64,000 nucleotides of DNA from Polynucleobacter sp. AP-Titi-500A-B4 (GCF_018688095.1 NZ_CP061311.1:742861-806860), one strand, 5' to 3'; positions 25,150-34,787 are shown, numbered from the stretch's first letter. Notes: a model not told the origin generated them from the sequence alone. Program-made: numbers and translations.

Positions 25150-26283
25150 TTGAGCGCAGGTTTGTTGCGCAATTCGTTCAAGGGAGCAGCTTCGGCTGCT
25201 CCTTTTTTTCCGACATTGCTCGATCAGATGCCCAATGCCATTGTGGTTTTTGAGGCGGAGAACCATCAATTGATTTATGTGAATCCTGCTGCAGAGTCAG
25301 CTTTGGATCTCTCACGTAAATCTCTTGAGGGTCAATCTGTGTCTGATTTATTTGGTGACAACCCATCTTTAAAAGGCATGATTTCCGAAGTGAAGCGTGG
25401 CAATGCGGTAGCGAAGCGCCAAGAGATGGTGTTGCATTCCTTGCCTGGAAGCATTCATCAAGACTCGATTCCAGCGCATGTTGTCATCGCCGCACTCGAA
25501 GATCCTGCTTTGATCATGATGGAATGGTTTCCGATTGATCAGCAGTTGAGAAGTGAACGCGATGAGCGCGTCACCCAGCAAGTAGAGGCAAATAAGCAGT
25601 TGATGCGTAATTTGGCCCATGAGATTAAAAACCCATTGGGCGGTATTCGTGGGGCAGCTCAATTATTAGAGTTTGAGTTGCCAGAAAAAGGGTTGCGTGA
25701 ATACACGCAAGTCATTATCAAAGAGTCTGATCGTTTACAAACCTTAGTAGATCGTCTGTTGGCGCCACATCGTAAGGCGCATGTCATTGAGGCCTTTAAT
25801 GTGCACGAAGCCCTTGAGCGCGTGCGCAGCCTAGTCTTGGCAGAGTTTCCTAAAGGTTTGAGGATTATTCGTAACTATGACACCAGCTTGCCTGATGTGA
25901 TGGGTGATCGTGAGCAGTTGATACAAGCAGTCTTAAATATTGTGCACAATGCAGCGCAAGCTTTGTCGGATGAGATTAGTCAGGGCATTGCACAAATCGA
26001 ATTAAAAACACGGGTAGCTCGTTCAGTCACCATTGCAAAGCATCGCTATAAGTTGGCGATGGATCTTCATGTGATAGATAACGGCCCTGGTATTCCCGAA
26101 GAAATTATCGAAAGAATCTTCTTTCCTTTGGTTTCTGGGCGAGAGGGGGGTAGTGGCTTAGGCCTAACCTTGGCGCAAACTTTTGTTCAACAACACCAGG
26201 GCTTTATTGCATGCGATAGCCGCCCGGGACGTACTGATTTCCATATTCAAATTCCATACCGTAGGCAGGAGAAAGCATCATGA
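25150..26283 (+). CDS. ntrB: Nitrogen regulation sensor kinase NtrB (GlnL)
   Basis: 377 residues from TTG 25150, supported by AAGGAA 7 nt upstream. Later starts at TTG 25216 or ATG 25228 would place the terminator hairpin in the leader instead. A PAS domain (about 22-125) is followed by a HisKA domain with LAHEIKNPLGGIRGAAQ (phospho-acceptor His157) and a HATPase domain with NIVHNAAQAL, VIDNGPGIPEE and GGSGLGLTLA. It is a cytoplasmic kinase/phosphatase that phosphorylates NtrC under nitrogen limitation and is normally controlled by PII. Its stop overlaps the ntrC start (ATGA). Confidence 0.94.
   Translation: MSAGLLRNSFKGAASAAPFFPTLLDQMPNAIVVFEAENHQLIYVNPAAESALDLSRKSLEGQSVSDLFGDNPSLKGMISEVKRGNAVAKRQEMVLHSLPGSIHQDSIPAHVVIAALEDPALIMMEWFPIDQQLRSERDERVTQQVEANKQLMRNLAHEIKNPLGGIRGAAQLLEFELPEKGLREYTQVIIKESDRLQTLVDRLLAPHRKAHVIEAFNVHEALERVRSLVLAEFPKGLRIIRNYDTSLPDVMGDREQLIQAVLNIVHNAAQALSDEISQGIAQIELKTRVARSVTIAKHRYKLAMDLHVIDNGPGIPEEIIERIFFPLVSGREGGSGLGLTLAQTFVQQHQGFIACDSRPGRTDFHIQIPYRRQEKAS
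25183..25209 (+). terminator. Intrinsic terminator overlapping the start of ntrB
   Basis: GGAGCAGC (25183-25190), a TTCG tetraloop (25191-25194), GCTGCTCC (25195-25202) and seven Ts (25203-25209) make a textbook terminator. It lies 48 bp after the glnA stop and inside the first 20 codons of ntrB if ntrB starts at TTG 25150. It likely reduces read-through from glnA into ntrBC. Confidence 0.85.
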
Positions 26284-27731
26284 AACCAATCTGGATCGTC
26301 GACGATGACCAATCTATTCGTTGGGTTTTAGAGAAGGCCTTAGCGCGAGAAAAAATCCCACATAAGAGTTTTTCTAATCCGAATGATGTACTTAATGCTT
26401 TGGAGAAAGAGACTCCACAAGTATTGATCTCTGATATTCGTATGCCACGCGGCAATGGATTGGATTTACTGCAGCATGTTAAAGCCAGCCATCCCAATCT
26501 ACCAGTCATCATCATGACGGCTTACTCTGATTTGGACTCTGCGGTTTCATCTTTCCAAGGTGGTGCATTTGAGTACCTCACTAAACCGTTTGATGTTGAA
26601 AAGGCAGTAGAGCTAATTCATCGTGCAGTAGAGCAGGGTATTCGTAGCGAGTCTGGCAATAAAGAATTGACTGGATTGAGGCAGGAGTCGGCTGAGATTA
26701 TTGGTCAAGCTCCAGCAATGCAAGAAATCTTCCGCGCCATCGGACGCTTAGCCCAATCTCATTCAACCGTGCTCATCACTGGCGAGTCTGGTGCTGGTAA
26801 AGAATTGGTGGCCCACGCCTTACATAAACATAGCCCGAGAGCAAAAGGCCCATTTGTATCGCTGAGCACCTCTGCTGTTCCAAAAGATTTACTGGAATCA
26901 GAACTCTTTGGTCATGAGCGTGGCGCTTTCCCGGGCGCACAGACTTTACGCCGTGGACGCTTTGAGCAAGCAGATGGCGGCACCCTCTTCCTAAACGAGG
27001 TTGCTGATTTACCGTTTGATTTGCAGACTCGCTTGTTGCGTGTTCTTACCGATGGGCATTTCTATCGCGTTGGTGGACAAGATCCAATTAAAGCCAATGT
27101 GCGCATCATTGCTTCTACCCATCAAAATCTAGAGCAGCGTGTTGCTGGAGGGCTCTTCCGTGAAGATTTAATGCATCGCTTAAATGTGATTCGCTTACGC
27201 ATGCCTTCCTTGCGTGAGCGTAGCGAGGATATTCCTATCCTGGCAAGGCACTTCATGATCACTTGCGCAAAGTCTTTGGGTGTTGAGCCTAAGAAACTAT
27301 CGGATGACGTTCTCAAAGAGATGACTGCTATGCCTTTCCCAGGTAACGTACGTCAGCTTGAGAACTTGTGTCACTGGCTAACGGTGATGACGCCAGCAAG
27401 CATTATTGGGGTAGGTGATCTGCCTGCCGATATTATTGCTGAAGCGAGCGAAAATCCTGTCGTATTGCATGGCGAATCCTCTCCAAGTAATCCTGCAACG
27501 GCTAAATCTATTCAGGGTGATTGGGAGAGTGGTCTTGGTCGCTTAGCAGTCAAAATGCTGCAAGATGGCGACAAAGAGGTTTACGATGCACTATGCTCAC
27601 GCTTTGAGAAGGCCGTATTGATGGCTGCCTTGGAGGTTACTCGTGGTCGTCGTGTAGAAGCGGCACAGCGTCTGGGTATTGGTCGCAATACCATTACAAG
27701 AAAATTGCAGGAACTGGGGATAGATGACTGA
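26280..27731 (+). CDS. ntrC: Nitrogen response regulator NtrC (GlnG), atypical
   Basis: 483 residues. The receiver domain has phospho-acceptor Asp52 (SDIRMP) and K102. The AAA+ domain has Walker A GESGAGKE (168-175), then GAFPGA (215-220) where the sigma54-contact loop should be GAFTGA, and a Walker B of FLNE (237-240) where FLDE is expected. The rest of the central domain (HQNLEQR, FREDLMHRLNVIR, FPGNVRQLE) and the C-terminal Fis-type helix-turn-helix are well conserved. DNA binding and phosphorylation are therefore likely intact, but classical ATP-driven sigma54 activation is doubtful. Rhodobacter capsulatus NtrC lacks GAFTGA and works with sigma70, a possible parallel. It overlaps xth by 8 bp. 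Confidence 0.93.
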   Translation: MKPIWIVDDDQSIRWVLEKALAREKIPHKSFSNPNDVLNALEKETPQVLISDIRMPRGNGLDLLQHVKASHPNLPVIIMTAYSDLDSAVSSFQGGAFEYLTKPFDVEKAVELIHRAVEQGIRSESGNKELTGLRQESAEIIGQAPAMQEIFRAIGRLAQSHSTVLITGESGAGKELVAHALHKHSPRAKGPFVSLSTSAVPKDLLESELFGHERGAFPGAQTLRRGRFEQADGGTLFLNEVADLPFDLQTRLLRVLTDGHFYRVGGQDPIKANVRIIASTHQNLEQRVAGGLFREDLMHRLNVIRLRMPSLRERSEDIPILARHFMITCAKSLGVEPKKLSDDVLKEMTAMPFPGNVRQLENLCHWLTVMTPASIIGVGDLPADIIAEASENPVVLHGESSPSNPATAKSIQGDWESGLGRLAVKMLQDGDKEVYDALCSRFEKAVLMAALEVTRGRRVEAAQRLGIGRNTITRKLQELGIDD

Positions 27732-28572
27732 TTCAATCCGAATTGCGGCGTGGAATGTGAATTCCTTAAAGGTACGCCTTCCACACGTACTTCGGTGGTT
27801 ACAGGATCAGGAAAATAAAAAGCAGCCGATTGATGCTTTGTGTTTGCAAGAACTCAAGCTTACGGATGATAAGTATCCTCATCAAGAGCTGGAGGCGGCA
27901 GGCTACTTGAGTCTTGCTGCGGGGCAAAAGACGTATAACGGTGTAGCCATCATTGTGCGTAAGGCTGCCTTGGCATCGATTGCTTCTGATGCAGTCACTA
28001 CCTTTCTAAAACCCACTAGAAATATTCCGAATTACGAAGATGAGCAGCAGCGCATCTTAGCAGCGACCATTCCTTTTGCTGGAATGCAACCCATCAGGCT
28101 AATCTCAGCCTACTTTCCAAATGGACAGTCACCTGATAGTGATAAGTTTGTTTATAAGTTGAATTGGTTAAACAAGTTACAAACCTGGTTAACTGAAGAG
28201 TTGCAACATACTCCGCGATTAGCGCTTCTTGGTGACTTTAATATCGCTCCAGCAGATGCCGATGTGCATGACCCAAAAGCTTGGGAAGGGCAGAATTTAG
28301 TTTCCCCTCCAGAGCGTGATGCATTTCAAGCATTACTAAAGCTGGGAATGAGCGATTCTTTTAGAATGTTTGAGCAAGCACCCAAAACATATAGTTGGTG
28401 GGATTATCGGATGATGGGATTTAGAAGAAACGCCGGCATGCGTATCGATCACATCCTCTTGAGTGAAGCACTTAAAGATCATTGCAGCGCCAGCACAGTC
28501 GACAAAGAACCCAGAACTTGGGAGCAACCATCAGATCACGCTCCCGTGATTGCAATGATCAAAAAGGCTTAA
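27724..28572 (+). CDS. xth: Exodeoxyribonuclease III
   Basis: 282 residues, EEP (endonuclease/exonuclease/phosphatase) fold. Motifs: IAAWNVNSLKVRLPHV, CLQELKL (metal-binding Glu), LLGDFNIAP (Asp/Asn), MRIDHILLS and SDHAPV (catalytic His). It repairs abasic sites and 3' blocks in DNA. Start ATG 27724 overlaps the ntrC stop, so it is translated from the ntrBC transcript. Its stop shares bases with that of the convergent prlC (4-bp overlap). Confidence 0.95.
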   Translation: MTDSIRIAAWNVNSLKVRLPHVLRWLQDQENKKQPIDALCLQELKLTDDKYPHQELEAAGYLSLAAGQKTYNGVAIIVRKAALASIASDAVTTFLKPTRNIPNYEDEQQRILAATIPFAGMQPIRLISAYFPNGQSPDSDKFVYKLNWLNKLQTWLTEELQHTPRLALLGDFNIAPADADVHDPKAWEGQNLVSPPERDAFQALLKLGMSDSFRMFEQAPKTYSWWDYRMMGFRRNAGMRIDHILLSEALKDHCSASTVDKEPRTWEQPSDHAPVIAMIKKA

Positions 28573-30692
28573 GCTAAACCGCCGTGCCTTAGAAGCGCAT
28601 CAATACTGGGCTCACGTCCGCGAAATGCCTTGAAGGATTCTGCAGCAGGGCGACTGCCACCGACTTCTAAGATTTCTTCGCGATAACGGGAACCTATTTT
28701 TGGATCCAGCACTGAGCCAGTCAGCTTGGCAGCTTCTTCAAAGGCTGAATACGCATCAGCTGAAAGAACCTCAGCCCATTTATAGCTGTAATAGCCAGCC
28801 GCATAGCCGCCAGCAAAGATATGACTGAAGCTATTGATCCAGCGTGAGATCTCAGGCTGCGGAATCACATTAAAGTCAGCCGCAATTTTTCTGGAGAGCT
28901 CAAGTACTGCTTTGCCTTGTGCACTTTGTGCATCAAATTGAGAATGTAAACGCCAATCCGTGAGTGACATCACAATTTGACGCAAAGTCATTAAGCCATT
29001 CTGGAAATTTTTAGCTGCCAACATCTTGTCAAATAATTGACGGGGTAATGGCTTGCCAGTTTCCACATGGGCAGTCATTTTTTCTAAGACTTCCCATTCC
29101 CAGCAGAAGTTTTCCATAAACTGACTGGGTAATTCGACGGCATCCCATTCCACGCCATTGATTCCTGAAACGCCTAATGCTCCCACTTGAGTTAATAGGT
29201 GATGTAAGCCATGGCCGCTTTCATGAAAGAGGGTGATCACATCATCATGGGTAATGGTGGGTTGACGTAAGACGCCATCGACCTTCACAGGTGGCGCAAA
29301 GTTACAAACTAAATACGCAACTGGCGCCTGGATTTCACCGTTAGGGAGTTCTCTGCGGCCACGCGCGTCATCCATCCAGGCTCCGCCCCGTTTGCCAGGG
29401 CGAGCATAGGGGTCTAAATAGAAATAAGCAACGATATTGCCCTTGGTATTCTTAACGGAAAAAGACTGTACATCCGCATGCCAAGTCGGCAAATTAGCTG
29501 CCTCAATCTTGACCCCAAACAGAGCCTGAATCACGCCAAACAAGCCATCCAATACTTTGGGTAGCGGGAAGTATTGTTTGAGTTCATTCTCAGAAAAGGA
29601 ATATCGCTCTTGTTTCAAATGTTCTGCTGCAAAAGCAGTATCCCAGGGTTGAATATCATCAAGACCCAACTCGGTTTTGGCAAACGCACAAAGTTCATCC
29701 CAGTCGCGCTGGGCAAATGGCTTAGATTTATGGGCAAAGTTCGTTAAGAAGAGATCTACCTCATCAACGGTATTGGCCATCTTGGGTGCAAGGCTCAGTG
29801 CTGCGAAATTCGCAAAGCCGAGCATGCGTGCTTCTTCATCGCGAAGACGCAATTGATCGAGCATGTTCAGGGTGTTATCCCAATCGAGTTTGCCTTTAGC
29901 AAATTCAGGCCCAAGCTCGGAAGAGCGGGTGACATAAGCTTCATACATTAAGCGACGGAGTGCTCGATTTTCGGAGTACTGCATCACTGGGTAATAGGAA
30001 GGAAAGTGCAGGGTAAAAACCCATCCTTGTAGGCCCTTTTGCTGGGCGGTATCCGCGGCCGCTGCTTTGACGTCTTCAGGTAAACCATTGAGCTCTGCTT
30101 CATTGGCAACAACATGGACAAAGCCATCGGTTGCATCTAAAACATGATCTGAAAATGCCTTACCTAAGATGGCTTGCTCATCTTGAATTTGTGCAAAGCG
30201 CGTTTTATCGGCATCACTCAGTTCCGCACCACCAAGACGGAAGTCTCTTAAGGAGTTTTCGATCACTTTCTTTTGCGCGCGATTGAGTTTGGCAAACTCA
30301 GGGCTCTTGCTGAGCTCTTTGAACTTTTGATATAGGGCTAAGTTTTGCCCAAGACCAGAAAAGAATGCAGTCACTTCTGGCAGCATTGCACCATAAGCGG
30401 CTCTTAACTCGGGAGTATCTGCAACACTATTGAGATGCGAAATGACACTCCAAGATCTACCCAATGCTTCTGTAGCATCTTCCAGTGGTTCAGCCAGCTG
30501 ATCCCAAGTGGCAGGCGTTTTGGAATCGGTCGCAACATCCACGGCATCTTGCGCATGTTTGAGTAAGAATTCAATAGCGGGGGAAATGTGCTCAGGCCTT
30601 ACTTCAGAGTAAGCGGCGATCCCCCGACCAAAGGTCAGAAGGGGGTTGTTCTGTAAAACAGGGGGTAAGGTATTTTGAAGGGATGTAGTCAT
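28569..30692 (-). CDS. prlC: Oligopeptidase A (M3 metallopeptidase)
   Basis: 707 residues, slightly longer than E. coli PrlC (680). The zinc-binding HExxH motif is in LFHESGHGLHHLL, followed by the M3-family Glu helix (MENFCWEWEVLEKM) and a His-Tyr rich C-terminal region (FAGGYAAGYYSYKWAEVL). It is a cytoplasmic peptidase that degrades short peptides, including cleaved signal peptides. It lies 18 bp after folD on the same strand. Confidence 0.95.
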   Translation of the reverse strand: MTTSLQNTLPPVLQNNPLLTFGRGIAAYSEVRPEHISPAIEFLLKHAQDAVDVATDSKTPATWDQLAEPLEDATEALGRSWSVISHLNSVADTPELRAAYGAMLPEVTAFFSGLGQNLALYQKFKELSKSPEFAKLNRAQKKVIENSLRDFRLGGAELSDADKTRFAQIQDEQAILGKAFSDHVLDATDGFVHVVANEAELNGLPEDVKAAAADTAQQKGLQGWVFTLHFPSYYPVMQYSENRALRRLMYEAYVTRSSELGPEFAKGKLDWDNTLNMLDQLRLRDEEARMLGFANFAALSLAPKMANTVDEVDLFLTNFAHKSKPFAQRDWDELCAFAKTELGLDDIQPWDTAFAAEHLKQERYSFSENELKQYFPLPKVLDGLFGVIQALFGVKIEAANLPTWHADVQSFSVKNTKGNIVAYFYLDPYARPGKRGGAWMDDARGRRELPNGEIQAPVAYLVCNFAPPVKVDGVLRQPTITHDDVITLFHESGHGLHHLLTQVGALGVSGINGVEWDAVELPSQFMENFCWEWEVLEKMTAHVETGKPLPRQLFDKMLAAKNFQNGLMTLRQIVMSLTDWRLHSQFDAQSAQGKAVLELSRKIAADFNVIPQPEISRWINSFSHIFAGGYAAGYYSYKWAEVLSADAYSAFEEAAKLTGSVLDPKIGSRYREEILEVGGSRPAAESFKAFRGREPSIDALLRHGGLA

Positions 30693-30710
30693 CCCTCTAG
30701 CTTAATGGAT

Positions 30711-31565
30711 CTAAGGCTTGGCTGCTTTTTCTGCCGCTTCTAAAGTATTCATGAGAAGCATGGTTATTGTCATGGGACCGACACCACCTGGAACGGGGGT
30801 GATCCAACCCGCAATATATTTGGCGGTATCAAAATCCACGTCACCACAGAGCTTTCCATCTGGGAGGCGATTGATGCCAACATCAATGACGACGGCACCA
30901 TTTTTGACCATGTCGCCAGAAATCATTTTAGGCTTGCCGGTAGCTACTACCAGAATGTCAGCGTCTTTAGTGTGGTGCGTTAGATCACGAGTCTTGCTAT
31001 TACAAATCGTGACGGTTGCACCGGCTTGTAGCAAGAGCATTGCCATCGGCTTTCCGACGATATTGGAGGCGCCAACAATCACAGCGCGTGCGCCCCGAAT
31101 TGGGTAATCAATGCTTTCCAGAATCTTCATGCAGCCATAAGGAGTGCAGGGCTTAAATTCAGGTTGACCCACCATCAAGGCGCCAGCATTGGCCACATGG
31201 AAACCATCGACATCCTTTTCCGGGGCAATGGCTTCGAGTACGCGCTCAGAGGCAATGTGCTCAGGTAATGGAAGTTGTACCAAAATCCCATGAATCGAGG
31301 GATCGGCATTTAATGTAGCAATGCGAGCCAGTAATTCTTCTTCACCCAATTCAGCGGAGTAGCGCTCAAGTACCGAATGAAAGCCTACATCTTCACAGGC
31401 CTTTACTTTATTGCGGACATACACTTGGCTGGCTGGATTCTCACCAACTACGATGACGGCTAAACCAGGGCGAATCCCTTTAGCAGTAACAATCGCACCG
31501 CGGGCAGCGATTTCTGCGCGCAGTTTTTTAGAGAGGGCGTTTCCGTCGAGTAATTGAGCAGGCAT
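30711..31565 (-). CDS. folD: Bifunctional methylene-THF dehydrogenase / methenyl-THF cyclohydrolase FolD
   Basis: 284 residues, standard length. It interconverts 5,10-methylene-, methenyl- and 10-formyl-tetrahydrofolate with NADP+. Motifs: VGENPASQVYVRNKVKACEDVG (with the Tyr-x3-Lys catalytic pair), GILVQLPLP, KDVDGFHVANAG, PCTPYGCM, VIVGASNIVGKPMA (Rossmann loop) and TPVPGGVGPMT. It is probably in one transcription unit with the upstream response regulator gene (21-bp gap) and downstream prlC. Confidence 0.97.
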   Translation of the reverse strand: MPAQLLDGNALSKKLRAEIAARGAIVTAKGIRPGLAVIVVGENPASQVYVRNKVKACEDVGFHSVLERYSAELGEEELLARIATLNADPSIHGILVQLPLPEHIASERVLEAIAPEKDVDGFHVANAGALMVGQPEFKPCTPYGCMKILESIDYPIRGARAVIVGASNIVGKPMAMLLLQAGATVTICNSKTRDLTHHTKDADILVVATGKPKMISGDMVKNGAVVIDVGINRLPDGKLCGDVDFDTAKYIAGWITPVPGGVGPMTITMLLMNTLEAAEKAAKP

Positions 31566-31586
31566 TGCAGGTAATGAAAGAGGGGA

Positions 31587-32234
31587 TTAATTTGGTTGTG
31601 GGTCAGATAAAGCAAGGCGCAGAAGATCTGCAACAGTATTGACGTTAAGCTTTTCCATAATGTTGGCGCGGTGCGCTTCAACGGTTTTGATAGAGATGCC
31701 AAGATCGTCAGCAATTTGTTTATTCAAACGGCCAGCCACAATACGCTCGAGCACTTGGCGCTCACGACCAGTTAACTTGCTGAGAAGGCTCTGGGTAATC
31801 TTGCGTTGGCTTGCTTGTGAGTAATCTACACGGGCTTTTGCAAGCATGCGATCCACTAAACCGCAGAGATCATTTTCTTTAAAAGGCTTTTCAATGAAAT
31901 CTACTGCACCACGTTTCATCGTCGAGACTGCCATAGAGACATCACCATGACCTGTAATAAAGGCAACTGGCATCGGTAAATTTTCACTGATCAAACGTTC
32001 TTGTAATTCCAGACCAGACATACCTGGCATACGAACATCCAGGATGGCGCAAGAGATAGTCGATTTATCTGTACTTTGGAGAGACTGCAAGAATCTTTCA
32101 GCGCTGGCATGACAACGCACGACATAACCATTACTTTCTAAAAGCCAAGTCAGTGAGTCACGAACGGCCTCGTCATCATCAACGACGTAAACAACTTCGG
32201 CTTGGTTTGGTTTGGTACTCGTGCTTAAGTTCAT
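31587..32234 (-). CDS. Response regulator, FixJ/NarL type
   Basis: 215 residues. The receiver domain has the acidic pair VVDDDEAV near residue 20, phospho-acceptor Asp66 (AILDVRMPG), Thr in VAFITGHGD and Lys in IEKPFKENDL. The C-terminal LuxR-type helix-turn-helix is seen in LTGRERQVLERIVAGRLNKQ and GISIKTVEAHRANIMEKL. The FixJ/TtrR subfamily fits best. It is the partner of the sensor kinase 36 bp upstream. Adjacency to the divergent pyruvate dehydrogenase operon suggests, but does not show, control of central carbon metabolism. Confidence 0.93.
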   Translation of the reverse strand: MNLSTSTKPNQAEVVYVVDDDEAVRDSLTWLLESNGYVVRCHASAERFLQSLQSTDKSTISCAILDVRMPGMSGLELQERLISENLPMPVAFITGHGDVSMAVSTMKRGAVDFIEKPFKENDLCGLVDRMLAKARVDYSQASQRKITQSLLSKLTGRERQVLERIVAGRLNKQIADDLGISIKTVEAHRANIMEKLNVNTVADLLRLALSDPQPN

Positions 32235-32270
32235 ATCGGGTCTCGCATGGTAATTCAGTGGGTAATGCTA

Positions 32271-34787
32271 TTAAACATTGCTCCCAGCTTCTGGAGAAAC
32301 TAGGGGTAAGAGTATTGTAAAGGTGCAGCCAACTAGCTTGGTATGTTCGGAATCCATGCGATTCACTGCCCAAAGCCTGCCCTGGTGGGATTCAACAATC
32401 GAACGGCAAATATTGAGCCCCATGCCCATTCCATCCGATTTAGTGCTGAAAAACGGCTCAAACATGCGTTGTGAGACCGATTCTGGGATTCCGGCACCGC
32501 CGTCGCTTACTTGAATGCGCAGCATGGCCGGGAAGATGCTGGTGTCCAGATCAGTGCTGATATTGACCGGGGGAGCAGACCAGCGGGAGGATAGGGGGTA
32601 GGCTTCCCGCGTGCTATCCAAACCATTTTTGAGAAGATTGACCAAGACTTGCAGGATCAACACTGGATCGATATCGACCTCAGGAAGATTTTCAACAATA
32701 TTGCTGGTAATGGTGAGGCGATGGCGATGTGCCTCAATCTCGACTAGCCCAACGGCATCATTAATGATGTCACTGATCGCGGTGGATTTGCGTTGTGGTT
32801 CGCTGCGTTTTACGAAGCCGCGGATACGTTGAATAATGGTACCTGCCCGATGGGCTTGTTGAGATGCTTTCTCAAGAGCTGGGAGAATATCTTTCGTGAG
32901 CGCTGGATCGATGGTGCCCTCGATCCGCTTAGCGACACCCATGCAATAGTTGGAGATGGCTGAGAGTGGTTGGTTTAATTCGTGGGCGAGGGAAGAAGCC
33001 ATCTCGCCCATCGTTGTTAAACGGCTCGTAAATTGCATACGCTCTTCCTGTTGACGCGCCAAATCATCGGCCTCTTTACGCATCGTGATGTCGGTAGCAA
33101 TTAGGAGTTGTGCAAGGTGACCGTCTACCCAAGGAATAAAGCGCCGCCTTACCTCATACCATTTATTAGTGCCATCAGTCATTTGAATCTCTTCGGACTC
33201 AGACTCTTGATAGAGGAAGGAAGTTGGAATACCTGGAGGAGAGTCCTGCAAATCTTCTGCCACATCATGCAAGGTCTCTAGATTATTGGTATCACCTGCT
33301 AGCAGGAAATGACCCTTGGAGTCATCACCAAAATGTTCGCGATAGTAACGATTGGCAAATAAGAGTTTGTCATTTTCAAGATCCACCACAGACACTGCAG
33401 CATCTAAACCCTCTAGCACCGTAATGAAGCGCTCTTGGGAAGCTGCCAATTCTTCCCGAATCTTTTTTGGTTCAGAGATATCAATTAAGGAAGTAACCCA
33501 ACCTGTTTGCTTACCTTTTTCATTAATTAAAGGGGCAATAAAAGTGCGGGTCTCAATCAAAGAGCCATCACGCCGCAAGATTGCCCCTTCAATCCCGACC
33601 TTAGAGGCCATATCTGACTTCAGGGCGCGGTTCATTTTCTCAACCAGCTCATCGCGCCTAGAATCAGGCCAAAAAGGGAACGGCGGCATGAGACCAATCA
33701 GTTCTTTTGCCGACCAGCCCGTCATTTCACAAAATGCTCGATTCACATAGGTAATGCGCTTTTGCATATCGTGCGCACGAATACCTACGGGGGTGGAGTT
33801 TTCCATAGCGCTACGGAAACTGGTTTCAGTACGAAGATTGGATTCGGCTTCTTGACGCACTTGCATTTGTTTGAGAACAGACCATAGACTCCAAATCACG
33901 AAAGCAGAGAGACCAACGACCACACCAATCAACATTCGGAAAGTAAGATTGGTCGGTGGTGGATAGGTATCAATACGTAAGACCATATTCGGACTTAGTA
34001 CGCCAATGTCTAAAGACGTTTGATTGCTAAAGGCTCTCTTGGGGGTGTCGCGATCAGATGAGATGGATAGAACTCGTTCGTTATCTGTCAGAAGAGTGAA
34101 GCGGTAGTTCGCTTTCAGTTCACCGGGAACCACATCTAAGATGCCTTGAGTTGTATATAGAGCTGCTAAGAAACCAATTACTTGGCCGCCGACAATATTG
34201 GGGGCTACTTGCCAAATAACGGTTCTTCTATCCTTCGCTAGAGACTCTTCATCGGGTATGTTTAGGGAGATAAATTGGCTGAAGGCAGCTCGGCTGGTTA
34301 CTCGACTCAGTTCAATTGCATTTGCAAGCCCTGCATTTACGGCTTGATCATTCTGGGTTTTGCTAATCCAGTCAGATTTATTGTTATTTACTGGAACAGA
34401 CCAGCCACGAGAGCTATCGGCATTGAGCCAAATGATTTTTACAATCTCATGATTGTTGATGACCAAATCATCAGCTTGCTCGCGCACGAGTTGTTTTATT
34501 TTTGGATCATCACTGTTTGAAGCAATTTCACGATTAATCGTATTTAAAGCATCGGTGTTATTTGCAAAACGTAGTTGAATTCGCTGCTTAGCAAAAGAGA
34601 GCTCTCTAAATAGGGCTGACTCTTGCTGGCCTTTTTCTTGTAAATGCAAGGTTCCCAAAATAATGCCCATCACTGCGGTAAACAGCACGATCGCAAGTAG
34701 GGGGGTGTAAACGAGCTTAAATCCGCGAATTTTGCGGAGCCAGTTAAAGGGCTTGAGGAGTGAGCTAAAAAAAGCCGTGGATTTCAT
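32271..34787 (-). CDS. Membrane PAS-domain sensor histidine kinase
   Basis: 838 residues from ATG 34787; a GTG at 34877 would add 30 residues of unlikely sequence. TM1 lies about 25-47. A periplasmic sensing region of about 250 residues follows, then TM2 (LIGVVVGLSAFVIWSLWSV). Two PAS/PAC domains follow (NRAFCEMTGWSAKELIG; NRYYREHFGDDSK), then a HisKA-type segment MGEMASSLAHELNQPLSAIS with the phospho-His, and a HATPase with DGGAGIPE and GMGMGLNICRSI. HELNQPL kinases include FixL, DctB and TodS types. The ligand is unknown. It pairs with the FixJ-type regulator downstream. Confidence 0.92.
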   Translation of the reverse strand: MKSTAFFSSLLKPFNWLRKIRGFKLVYTPLLAIVLFTAVMGIILGTLHLQEKGQQESALFRELSFAKQRIQLRFANNTDALNTINREIASNSDDPKIKQLVREQADDLVINNHEIVKIIWLNADSSRGWSVPVNNNKSDWISKTQNDQAVNAGLANAIELSRVTSRAAFSQFISLNIPDEESLAKDRRTVIWQVAPNIVGGQVIGFLAALYTTQGILDVVPGELKANYRFTLLTDNERVLSISSDRDTPKRAFSNQTSLDIGVLSPNMVLRIDTYPPPTNLTFRMLIGVVVGLSAFVIWSLWSVLKQMQVRQEAESNLRTETSFRSAMENSTPVGIRAHDMQKRITYVNRAFCEMTGWSAKELIGLMPPFPFWPDSRRDELVEKMNRALKSDMASKVGIEGAILRRDGSLIETRTFIAPLINEKGKQTGWVTSLIDISEPKKIREELAASQERFITVLEGLDAAVSVVDLENDKLLFANRYYREHFGDDSKGHFLLAGDTNNLETLHDVAEDLQDSPPGIPTSFLYQESESEEIQMTDGTNKWYEVRRRFIPWVDGHLAQLLIATDITMRKEADDLARQQEERMQFTSRLTTMGEMASSLAHELNQPLSAISNYCMGVAKRIEGTIDPALTKDILPALEKASQQAHRAGTIIQRIRGFVKRSEPQRKSTAISDIINDAVGLVEIEAHRHRLTITSNIVENLPEVDIDPVLILQVLVNLLKNGLDSTREAYPLSSRWSAPPVNISTDLDTSIFPAMLRIQVSDGGAGIPESVSQRMFEPFFSTKSDGMGMGLNICRSIVESHQGRLWAVNRMDSEHTKLVGCTFTILLPLVSPEAGSNV

